Shown here: in pieces, positions 9,314 through 16,997 of the stretch
Layout: every line of letters starts with the position of its first letter
How positions within the stretch are numbered: position 1 is the stretch's first letter
Source: Neocallimastix lanati (nom. inval.)
Lineage: Eukaryota; Neocallimastigomycota; Neocallimastigomycetes; Neocallimastigales; Neocallimastigaceae
Length of the DNA stretch: 19,439 nt
Direction: 5' to 3'
Assembly: GCA_016946835.1 (NCBI GenBank)
Contig: JACVTC010000551.1
Location: 1 to 19,439, forward strand
The notes under the pieces: model-generated
The model's input: only the letters and a program-made list of their open reading frames with translations
Databases searched by the model: none
What the model was told of the DNA's origin: nothing
Made by a program: the position numbers and the translations under genes

Positions 9314-9336
9314 TAGACTTCAAGGGACGAAGTCTA
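9314..9336 (+). promoter_or_regulatory. Conserved hairpin before the polypurine tract, element 1
   Basis: GACTTCAAGGGACGAAGTC (9316-9334) is a 6-bp stem with loop AAGGGAC. Two more pairs extend it to 8 bp. Element 2 has the identical core and a swapped outer pair. From memory, plant Ty3/gypsy elements carry a similar TTCGAGGACGAA motif before the PPT. The role is unknown; it may guide RNase H or plus-strand priming. Confidence 0.7.
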
Positions 9337-9340
9337 AGCT

Positions 9341-9354
9341 AAGTGGGGGCATCT
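9341..9354 (+). promoter_or_regulatory. Polypurine tract, element 1
   Basis: AAGTGGGGGCATCT abuts the 3' LTR. A G run next to the LTR in AT-rich DNA marks the plus-strand primer. The four bases between the purine run and the LTR are not purines, and element 2 has a similar layout. Confidence 0.75.
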
Positions 9355-9959
9355 TGATGCATGTCCAGTAGAAATAATATAAAATAATAGAAAAATTATT
9401 TAGAAAAATTATTAATATAAATATTTATTAAAAATTAATTTTATATAATGAATCTTAAAATATATTATTAAAGATAATTTATTATTATTAATAATTATTA
9501 AAATATTAAATTAAATAATAATATTAAAAATATTAAAAGAATTGTTGATTATATAGTAAAATTAGTTATATTAATTATAACGGAGATTGAATGTTTAATT
9601 AAATTGATGTTAATATTAAAATAATTTTTAAATAATGTTAAACAATATGAATTAATAGTTATAAGTAAAAAGTTATGAATATTTATATTTATTAATTAAT
9701 TTTAGTGTTTCGATAAATAAAATTTATAAAATTAGTAAAAATATAATTATGAAAATAATTTATAAATAAATATTTTCTTTTTTTTAATGAATAATAATAA
9801 AACATGTATTTTTTTTTTTTATGATAAAATATAATAAATAAAATAATAAAAGATAAATAAATAAAAAGTAAATATAATTATTGTAATATAATATTCTTGG
9901 AGTAATTCCCTTTTGCACAAACGCCCAACATATACGGTATTTAATAAAATATCGTATCA
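9355..9959 (+). repeat. 3' LTR of element 1
   Basis: It matches the 5' LTR at 803-1417 with about four substitutions and small indels (loss of a roughly 10-bp ATATTATTA-type unit and of a 4-bp CTAA repeat). It ends GTATCA at 9959. The U5 arm and the terminal hairpin are preserved. Confidence 0.95.
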
Positions 9960-10493
9960 AGTTATGATAAAGAATAGAATAATAATGATATTTTTAATTA
10001 AATTTTTAATAATTTATTATATAAAAATATATTATTATATTCTTTACTATTAATAATTTTCTTATATTCTATATTAATAATTTTTATATTAGTTATATTT
10101 TATTATTTTAAATATTAAATTTATGTAATTAATTAATTCATATGATTGGTTTTAATAATGTAATTAAATAATATAAAATATGTATTATCCATATTATTTT
10201 ATGAAGGGGGCCTTTCTGAGAAAAGAAATAGTAGAAATAGCAGTGATAATGAAATAGGAATAATAATTGGAAAGGTTTCCCATATTGTTATAATAATAAA
10301 TATTAATATTAATAAAGTTATTTTTAACAATAAAATAATTATATAATTTATAAATGATAAATATTTTTAATAATAATTCTTTAAATAAAATTTATAATGT
10401 GTAATAATAAATTCTTTTAGTGTAATTTAGTAGTTATTTAATTTATCTATTTATTTAATGTTCACACTCCTTTTCTAATATGAACCTCAACAG
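9960..10493. other. Spacer between the two elements, no gene seen
   Basis: This is AT-rich DNA with no coding frame I can support. Two islands of mixed composition stand out: a GAAGGGGGCC tract at 10203-10212, which resembles the elements' polypurine tracts and is followed by TGAG at 10217, and the stretch at 10459-10493, with GTTCA and TGAAC as a short inverted repeat. GGAAA-GG-TTTCC lies at 10269-10280. It could contain a worn solo-LTR fragment. Confidence 0.55.
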
Positions 10494-10497
10494 TTAC
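10494..10497. repeat. Target site duplication, left copy (TTAC)
   Basis: TTAC directly precedes element 2 and is repeated directly after it at 19291-19294. Four bp fits the staggered cut of gypsy-type integrases. Confidence 0.75.
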
Positions 10498-11030
10498 TGA
10501 TACGAGATATTTAATAAGAATGTAAAGTGATATAATTATTATTTTAAATATTATTGTAAATAATTTTATTATTAATATTTTCTAAATAAGTTAAAATTAA
10601 TATTTAATAAGATATAATATTATAAAATTATTTTATTATTTTATTATTAATATAAGTTTATTATAAAAATATATATAATATAATTAATTATGTAAAAGTA
10701 CAAATTTTAAATAATAATAATATAGAGAATAATAAGATAAAAATTAGGAAGTTTTAATTATAAAAAAAAATGTTGTGTTTTTATTTTTATTGAAATGTAT
10801 TAATTGAGAATGAATAATAGTGAATAATTATTTTAATAAATAAATATAATAAAGTGAATAATTTTAATAAATAAACATAATAAAATGAACATTATATTCT
10901 AAAATAATAATTTGAGTGTATTATATAAATATATAATAATTATTATACTATTTCATAAATACGATATTTCTTGATTAATTCCCTCTTGCTTTTCCCATAT
11001 TTTATGATACTTTTTAAATTAATTGTATCA
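10498..11030 (+). repeat. 5' LTR of element 2
   Basis: This 533-bp direct repeat matches 18762-19290. Differences by eye are A9 versus A8 near 10771, a 3-bp ATA unit near 10934, and G (10963) versus A (19223). TGATAC/GTATCA also recurs inside the LTR end (11005-11010 with 11025-11030) as a small hairpin. The TAATTCCCTCTTGC block at 10976-10989 is shared with element 1. Confidence 0.95.
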
Positions 11031-11077
11031 ACCATTTTTGGTGGAGAATCCGGGCGAAGCAAGCAGGAAAATATCGT
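10961..11077 (+). promoter_or_regulatory. U5-leader RNA stem enclosing the primer binding site, element 2
   Basis: ACGATATTT (10961-10969) pairs with 11069-11077. CTTGCTT (10985-10991) pairs with AAGCAAG (11057-11063). CCC (10994-10996) pairs with GGG (11052-11054), and CCT (10982-10984) can add AGG (11065-11067). The layout equals that of element 1 but with different bases, so pairing rather than sequence is conserved. Confidence 0.7.
11039..11056 (+). promoter_or_regulatory. Primer binding site, element 2
   Basis: It is identical over 18 nt to the site in element 1 but lies 8 nt, not 4, after the LTR. The spacer begins ACCA, which is the complement of the TGGT at the start of the site, so ACCA-TTTT-TGGT can form a mini-hairpin. 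Confidence 0.85.
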
Positions 11078-11268
11078 GAAAATATAGTATAAAAATTAAA
11101 TAAATAATAATTATAAAAAAAAATTTATAAAAAAAAAATTATAAAAAAAAAAAATTTTATAAAAAAAAAAAAAAAAAAAAAATTTATAATAAATTGTGGT
11201 TATTTTATAAATATTTTAAAAAATATAAATTCATTTATAAAAATATATTAATACTGAGAGAGTACTGG
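11057..11268 (+). other. AT-rich start of element 2 leader
   Basis: This is untranslated leader with repeated TTATAAAAAAAA-type units around 11111-11190. No gene is visible. Confidence 0.6.
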
Positions 11269-11363
11269 ATTTGTTTTAAAGAGAATAAAGGGTGAATAGA
11301 ATCGAAAATTGAGTAAGTCAAGAGAGTAGATATAATTCACAGCCTTGAAAATTTAAAACAAAT
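11269..11363 (+). promoter_or_regulatory. Nested stem in element 2 leader
   Basis: ATTTGTTTTAAA (11269-11280) pairs perfectly with TTTAAAACAAAT (11352-11363). Inside it, AAGG-GTGAAT (11288-11297) pairs with ATTCAC (11335-11340) and CCTT (11343-11346), leaving two bulged bases. That is 22 bp over 95 nt, in a stretch of mixed composition. It may be a packaging or translation element, in the role that the twin motifs hold in element 1. Function is inferred from position only. Confidence 0.6.
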
Positions 11364-11447
11364 AGCCAAGAAAATCAGAGAATTATATATTTATAATAAA
11401 AATAAATAGTAATATATAATATACATTATAAAAAAAAAAATAATAAA

Positions 11448-11448
11448 T

Positions 11449-11493
<45 letters not shown>
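11448..11493 (+). repeat. (AAT)n microsatellite next to gag start, element 2
   Basis: An uninterrupted AAT array ends within three bases of the gag ATG. It parallels the array upstream of gag in element 1. Confidence 0.85.
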
Positions 11494-11495
<2 letters not shown>

Positions 11496-11496
<1 letters not shown>

Positions 11497-12686
11497 TGGA
11501 TTCTTTGAAAATTTATAAAGTCCTCCCTATGTTAGAAGACTATGAAAATAATGTAGTGGATTGGATTGAAGACCTTAGCAACTTAATGAGAGTTTGCAAT
11601 ATAAAAGACCCGGAAAGAATTTTTACTTGGGCTTCTGAAGCTGTGGATTCAAATACTAAAGCCGTTTTAAGAAGACTAATAAATAAAAGAACAGGTGTGT
11701 ACCCTTCTCTTAAGGAAATTCAAAAGGCAGTAGAAGAACATCTTGGAATTACCGAAGGAGATAAGTTGACCTACCTTCAAGGATTAAAAATTAAAGAAAA
11801 TGAAACAATAAAAACTTTTAATGATAGATATAGAAGATTATATCACGATCTGTCAAGAGACTACCAAAAAATTGTTTCAGTAAAAACTTATAGGAACGCT
11901 ATAAAGTCAAGGAATTTTGCTTATTCTCAAGTATTTATGTCTAAATGTGATTCCTTGAATGAAGCTTATGAAATTGCTGAAACGGCTGAAGAAGCAGAGA
12001 AGGAATGGAACAAACCAGATAATAATAATAGTAATGAAGAATATCAAATTAGAACAACTAACAATAAAAGAAATATTAGAAATTTATCTATGTTGACTCA
12101 AAATACTAGTTTCCCAAGAAGAAATAGAAATCCTACATTTAATTATTTTAATGCAGATCCAAGAAATAATTATCAACAAAATAATAATATGATTAACAAT
12201 AACTGGAATACTAATAATAATGAATATTCTTTTAATAATAGTAATAATTTTAATTTATATAATCCAAATAGAGCTACACTCAATAATCCTTATGGTAAAT
12301 ACCGTACAAATGGAAATATAAATAATTTTAATAATAGCAGTAATAGAAGAAATAATAATTTTAATTATATAAACAATGGAACTAATAATTATAATGCTGG
12401 AGTTCCATAAAATAATTATAATAATATTCAAGGATATAATAATTATCATGATCAAAATAATCAAATCAAAAATCCGTATATAAAAAATAGAAAAGAACAA
12501 TTTATTAATAACTCCGATATTCAAAATAGAATTCAGCAAGGGTTAGATTTAAACAGCCCAAATTCTACATTATATTGCCATCGTTGTTACCAAGAAGAAC
12601 ACAAGAGTAATAAATGCCCTTATACATTTAAGCAATTAGCAGAAATGGAGGAAAAAGGACTTCTTAATAATAATCATTTAAACTAA
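11496..12686 (+). CDS. gag: Gag with in-frame nonsense codon, element 2
   Basis: This is the particle protein of element 2. ATG at 11496 (AAAATGG context) aligns with Gag of element 1. Residues 1 to about 175 are the capsid-like helical domain, sharing KEIQ, LKIK-NETIK and YSQV segments with element 1. An Asn-rich region follows. TAA at 12408-12410 (codon 305) interrupts the frame, but the same frame continues with Asn-rich coding into the zinc knuckle CHRCYQEEHKSNKC (C-x2-C-x4-H-x4-C) and ends at TAA 12684-12686. One base change, for example from CAA, would explain the stop. Termination at codon 305 would lose the knuckle and the frameshift site, hence all Pol. Full length is 396 codons plus the stop. 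Confidence 0.85.
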
Positions 12687-12710
12687 ATATTGGGAGAAGG
12701 ATAACTTCCA
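12677..12710 (+). promoter_or_regulatory. -1 ribosomal frameshift signal, element 2
   Basis: T TTA AAC (12677-12683) in Gag phase is followed by TAA. Eight nt later, TGGGAG (12691-12696) pairs with CTTCCA (12705-12710) across loop AAGGATAA. Spacer length and loop equal those of element 1. The stem differs by C to U (G-C becomes G-U) and G to A (U-G becomes U-A), so pairing is kept. Confidence 0.8.
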
Positions 12711-13804
12711 CTAAACAAACCAATCAACAAAATATTAACTATAATAAAAACAATAATAACGAATATGTGAATTTAACATATTCATTAGATTTAAATAATA
12801 ATAATCATATAATGGAAACTAATAAAATTCTTTATAATGATAATGGAAAATATAATTATAATAATGATAGTGACAAAATAAAAAAAATTAATAGCAACAT
12901 GAATTATGATAATTCTCCTAACAATGTTATATATAATAATTTTAAAAATATTAATAATTATACAAGTGATAATGATAATATAAATAATATTAACAATATT
13001 AATAATAAAAACAATTTTAAAATGGAGGGCGAAATTATAAACAACAATAAATATAATAGTAATGTTGAAAATAATAACTTTTCTAATAATATAAAATTAA
13101 ATGAGAGTAATTATGATAATAATGAACATTTAATGCATAATGATTATTATGAAGATGAAGTTAATAAATATAATAATTATCCTGATTATTCTAATAATCA
13201 AAATTACATGGAAAAAAATAGTAATATTTATTATTTAAACAAAGAAGAAAATAATATTGAAAATGATGAAATAAATGAATATAATAATGATTTCAATGAT
13301 AATGATGAAGTGGAGGAAATTGCGGCAGTGGTTCAGAAAAAAGGAAATAAAAATAATTCAAAATCAACTCCTTTTCTAAAAGAAGTTAAGAAAAAGTTAA
13401 CAGATAATCCTGTCCCAATTATCACACCTGCAATAAAAAAAAAGATTCAAAGTAAATTAAATAATAAAATTAATAAATCTACAAACTCAAATATGGAAAC
13501 GGAAGAAATTAATGTGACAACTAATGATTTCCCAAATAATGAAGAAATAAATAACACTATTAGAAAATTTGATATAATTAATGAAAAAAATATTCCAAAA
13601 ACTAATAATAAAAATGTTTCTTTTAATGATATAATTGAAATTCATGATAATATTTCTCTAACAGATACAGAAATAAATAATAAAAAACACAGTAATATTA
13701 CTAACTCTAAAAATAATGAAAATTTAATAACTAAGAAAAAGAAATACATAATAATAATTCTCCGAAAAATAATATATTACAAGATAAGGATAATAATAAT
13801 ATAG
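12683..13804 (+). CDS. pol: Pol part 1: Asn-rich N-terminal region (fragment)
   Basis: This is the -1 frame after the gag stop, open from 12683. It has no ATG in the right place, which supports entry by frameshifting. About 200 residues of Asn-rich low complexity are followed by the conserved block near 13312-13445 (AAVVQKKG, DNPVPIITPA), which matches element 1. At about 13735, in an A run, the frame slips one base back, so residues from there to the stop at 13804 are out of frame. The function of this region is unknown. It could be a spacer that is removed by the protease. Confidence 0.8.
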   Translation, partial: LNIGRRITSTKQTNQQNINYNKNNNNEYVNLTYSLDLNNNNHIMETNKILYNDNGKYNYNNDSDKIKKINSNMNYDNSPNNVIYNNFKNINNYTSDNDNINNINNINNKNNFKMEGEIINNNKYNSNVENNNFSNNIKLNESNYDNNEHLMHNDYYEDEVNKYNNYPDYSNNQNYMEKNSNIYYLNKEENNIENDEINEYNNDFNDNDEVEEIAAVVQKKGNKNNSKSTPFLKEVKKKLTDNPVPIITPAIKKKIQSKLNNKINKSTNSNMETEEINVTTNDFPNNEEINNTIRKFDIINEKNIPKTNNKNVSFNDIIEIHDNISLTDTEINNKKHSNITNSKNNENLITKKKKYIIIILRKIIYYKIRIIII

Positions 13805-13983
13805 ATACAAATAAATTAAATTACCTTGACCTTTCGGTAATTAATCAACCAAATATAAGGAATGCTAAAAAAATTAATAAAAAGGCAAAAATAAAGAAAT
13901 ATTAAGTGAAGAAAATAATAATAATAAATAGCCATCACTCAAGAATTTAATAAACCGGAAAAACACATTAAAATGATGGAAAC
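13741..13983 (+). pseudogene. pol: Pol part 2: pre-protease segment broken by several frameshifts
   Basis: LDLS-INQPNIRN and KPEKHIKMME-type matches to element 1 are found here but in successive frames. Reading moves one base back near 13735, 13890, 13925 and 13983. Each step is a one-base loss, mostly in A runs. The DNA is otherwise close to element 1, which looks more like sequencing or recent error than long decay. Confidence 0.75.
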
Positions 13984-15012
13984 TTTAAAGAATATAAAAT
14001 AAATGATTTAATTAAGGAGGTAGCTTCAACTGAAGTAATAACAAAACTAGTTTACTTATTAGACTTATTCCCAAAGTTTAGATCAGAATTTACTAAAGCT
14101 TTACGTTTAACAGAAGGAAAAGGGAATAATACAACAAAAGCAAATACTTCATTAATTAATGTTATGAATATTATAAGTCAGCACAAGGTGATTAAAGTCA
14201 AAGGAACAGTTGATAAAAAACCAGTAGAAATATTCCTTGACTCTTGTGCTAGTGTAAATTTAATTACATCCTCAGCTCTGAAAAAATATAATATTAATAA
14301 AAATCCTATTGGAAGAATATCAGAGAAGATTTTTCAAGTTTATTCAAATAATTCTATTGACTCTGATATTTATGAATTATCAATAACTATTGGAAATTAC
14401 ACATTTGTAGATTATTTTAGAAAAATAGAGAAAGATGATATATTTGATATATTAATTGGTGTTGATACTTTAAAAAGAAATCGTTTTGATATAAACTTAG
14501 TAAATGATACTCTGTATCATATTGATGATAATAATAATTTTGTTAAACTAGCCTCATTATTTTATGATGTTAATCTTAAACCTACTGATGAAACAAATGA
14601 AGGTGATCAAGAATTAGATGAAAATAATAATGATGATAGTTTAAGTGATGAATGTTCTGACATTAATGAAAATAAATTAAATGATGAGTTGGATATAAAT
14701 AATAATGATAATAATACCTTCTTTATTTATGTGGAATCTGATATTCCAAATATTCATATTAATAATTTTAAAGATGATCCATCATGTTTTCTTGATGTTA
14801 TAATTGATAATAATATTAATTCAAATTTAAATAATATTGAAAAAAATAATAATGATATCTCTAATAATAAAATAAATAATCCTAAAATAATTACTGAACA
14901 AATAAATAAGATTGAAAATAAAAATAACGAAATCATTTATAAAAAAATAAATAATTCTAAAATAAATACTGAAAATATTAATAATGACTATGTCAAAATT
15001 AAATTCTCATAA
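13984..15012 (+). CDS. pol: Pol part 3: pre-protease block and aspartic protease (fragment)
   Basis: The open frame from 13984 carries the VASTEVITKLVYL block, then the retropepsin-like protease that would cut Gag-Pol. The active site is LDSCASVNLI with Asp at 14239-14241 and Cys at 14245-14247. The same Cys stands in element 1, so it is a family trait and not a mutation. The segment after it (ISEKIFQVYSNNS, DDIFDILIG-DTLKRNRFDINLVNDTLYHID) is nearly the same in both elements. It is followed by an acidic, Asn-rich linker until the stop at 15012, which is caused by a frameshift. The first ATG at 14164 is internal to the domain and not a start. Confidence 0.82.
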   Translation, partial: FKEYKINDLIKEVASTEVITKLVYLLDLFPKFRSEFTKALRLTEGKGNNTTKANTSLINVMNIISQHKVIKVKGTVDKKPVEIFLDSCASVNLITSSALKKYNINKNPIGRISEKIFQVYSNNSIDSDIYELSITIGNYTFVDYFRKIEKDDIFDILIGVDTLKRNRFDINLVNDTLYHIDDNNNFVKLASLFYDVNLKPTDETNEGDQELDENNNDDSLSDECSDINENKLNDELDINNNDNNTFFIYVESDIPNIHINNFKDDPSCFLDVIIDNNINSNLNNIEKNNNDISNNKINNPKIITEQINKIENKNNEIIYKKINNSKINTENINNDYVKIKFS

Positions 15013-16225
15013 TTCACTTAAAAATGTTTCAGAAAGAAATTTTTAATGATGAAATAAATGAACCTTCTAAATTACATAAAGCTAAAGTAAATGATAAAGA
15101 ATATAAAAATAAATTACACAATATTAATACTTATTTAATACCAGCACCTTTTAGTCATAACAAATGAAGTAATAGACAATAAAGATAACGTACCCATTAA
15201 CGATACTAAGACAAAATTTGAGATGATTTATTCTATTATTAATAAACTACCAGAACATCTAAAATCAAGTGTTGAAAATTTATTTTTAGAATACATTAGT
15301 GTACTAGCGTTAAAAACTGATGATTTGGGATCCTCAAAATATATCCTCACAGAATAAATTTAATTCCTGGAACAGAACCCATAAAACAACGCGCATATCG
15401 TGTTTCAAAAGTACAAGCTGACGCATTAAAAAAGAGAATTAATTAAATTAATTAATAATAAATTAATAGTACCTTCTAGTTCTCCGTGGTCTTCCCCCGT
15501 TGTACTTGTTCCGAAGAAAAATGGAACAAGTTTAGAATGTTGTGTTGATTATAGGAAGATTAATAACTGTACTTTAAAGGATGCATATGCTCTTCCTCTT
15601 ATTGATGACATACTTTATTATATCAGTGGTGATACCACAATATTATCTACGATTGACTTATTTTCAGGATATCATCAAATTGCCGATGCATCCTGATGAT
15701 AAAGATATTACTTGTTTTTACTACTTTGTATGGCAATTTTTAATTTTGAAGTCATGCCGTTTGGTCTTTGTAATGCTACCGCAACCTTCCAAAGGGAGAT
15801 GAATAGAATTTCTTTGATCTAATTGGTGTATGTGTTTTTATCTATATTGATGATTTAGTTATTTATTCTAGTTTCGTTGGAACAACACGTAAAAGACATT
15901 GAAAAAGTATTCCCAAATTCTTAATAATAATGGACTCCAAAGTCAATTTCGAAAAATGCCACTTCTTTCAAGAAGAAGTCGATTTATTAGGTCACACTCT
16001 ATCAACTAAAGGTATTAAACCTATGATTTCTAAAATTGAAATAATTACTAATTGGTTACCTCCTACTAATATTAAACAATTACGTTCATTCCTTTGAGCA
16101 ATTGGGTACTACCGGAAATTTATTAGTAATTTTGCTCAAATTGCTAAACCCTTATATGAACTAACTAAGAAAGATACTCCTTTTATTTGGTCTACTAAAT
16201 GTAATATAGCCTTTGAATATTTAAA
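15013..16225 (+). pseudogene. pol: Reverse transcriptase region with many indels
   Basis: Element 1 RT can be followed through all three frames: KTDDLGSS, PSSSPWSSPVVLVPKKNG, DYRKINN, STIDLFSGYHQI, MPFGLCNA, YIDDLVIYS (YIDD codons from 15843) and QLRSF--AIGYYRKF. More than ten one-base gains or losses are visible, for example near 15140, 15340, 15430, 15680, 15715, 15810, 15870, 15910 and 15935. TGA replaces a Gly codon near 16096. Several gains lengthen a C or T run by one. No continuous RT could be made. Substitutions are few, so the damage is mainly indels. Confidence 0.85.
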
Positions 16226-16738
16226 ACTCAACTAGTTAAAGCTCCAATTTTATCACCTCCTAATTTTAATAAGCCATTTATAATTCGTACTGATGCATCA
16301 AAAGCGGGTATTGGAGGAGTACTATTACAACTTGATGATAATAACATTGAAAAACCCTTATATTATGAAAGTAGAACTCTATCTAACGCTGAAAACAACT
16401 ATAGTATAACAGAACTTGAAGGTCTAGCTGCTTTCTATTGTGTAAAAAAATTTAAACCTTTTCTTACAGGCAATAGTTTTGAAACTATTCTTTTTACTGA
16501 CCACAAACCATTAGTTTATATTTTTAATAATAAGGAACCTACTTCCAGTCGCCATGTAAGATGGATAACAGAATTTAGTACTTTAAAAATTAATGTTAAA
16601 TATGAAGAAGGTAAGAAAAACGTAGTTGCTGATGCTTTATCTAGAATGTCTGTTAAAAAAGATTATAAAATTAATATCAATGACAATAAAAATTCTTTAA
16701 CTATTAATAACAATTTTAAGGAGGGGGGTAGGGGTTAA
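16226..16738 (+). CDS. pol: Pol fragment: RNase H, element 2
   Basis: This 171-codon frame without its own start is open after a one-base loss near 16225. It contains the complete RNase H set: RTDASKAG (Asp 16292-16294), TELEGLA (Glu), FTDHKPL (Asp) and VADALSRM (Asp 16631-16633). It is close to element 1 along its length. The frame then runs into linker sequence and ends at TAA 16736-16738, just after a purine stretch GAGGGGGGTAGGGG at 16721-16734, which is very unusual in this composition. Confidence 0.82.
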   Translation, partial: TQLVKAPILSPPNFNKPFIIRTDASKAGIGGVLLQLDDNNIEKPLYYESRTLSNAENNYSITELEGLAAFYCVKKFKPFLTGNSFETILFTDHKPLVYIFNNKEPTSSRHVRWITEFSTLKINVKYEEGKKNVVADALSRMSVKKDYKININDNKNSLTINNNFKEGGRG

Positions 16739-16997
16739 TTTAATAACCAAAACAAAGAAACTAATAACGTTGGAAAATATAAAAATGATTAAAGGAAAAG
16801 TTAATAAATAATGGAGATAATATTAAAGATAAAAGCCAAAATTACAAATATTACAAATGAAATAATAATAAAAATATATTAATGAAAACATAATAAATTC
16901 ACTTTCAAAAATAATAAAAATAATTACTATTAAGGAAAATAACAATAAAGTCAAAAATAAAATTAAATTGAGGATAATGAAAATAAAAATAAAATAA
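16739..16997 (+). pseudogene. pol: Degenerate Asn/Lys linker between RNase H and integrase
   Basis: This is AAT/AAA-rich coding-like sequence in which no frame stays open. It corresponds to the long linker of element 1 and has drifted by indels. Confidence 0.6.

Larger units (their letters stand above)
803..9959 (+). mobile_element. Ty3/gypsy LTR retrotransposon, element 1
   Basis: This 9157-bp element has two nearly identical direct LTRs starting TGATGC and ending GTATCA. It has an 18-nt primer binding site, gag with a CCHC knuckle, and pol in the order protease, RT, RNase H, integrase, then a polypurine tract. RT before integrase places it in Ty3/gypsy (Metaviridae). There is no chromodomain after the integrase. 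By eye the LTRs differ by about four substitutions and several small indels, including a roughly 10-bp and a 4-bp difference. The flanking four bases are AATT and AGTT, so the target duplication is imperfect. Coding is broken only by four one-base indels in or beside A/T runs, near 3450, 6990, 7300 and 7970. Confidence 0.95.

Noticed and set aside
15581-15802. 73-codon + strand frame in element 2
   Set aside because: It matches RT only over a short part where an indel brings it into frame; the rest is out of frame.
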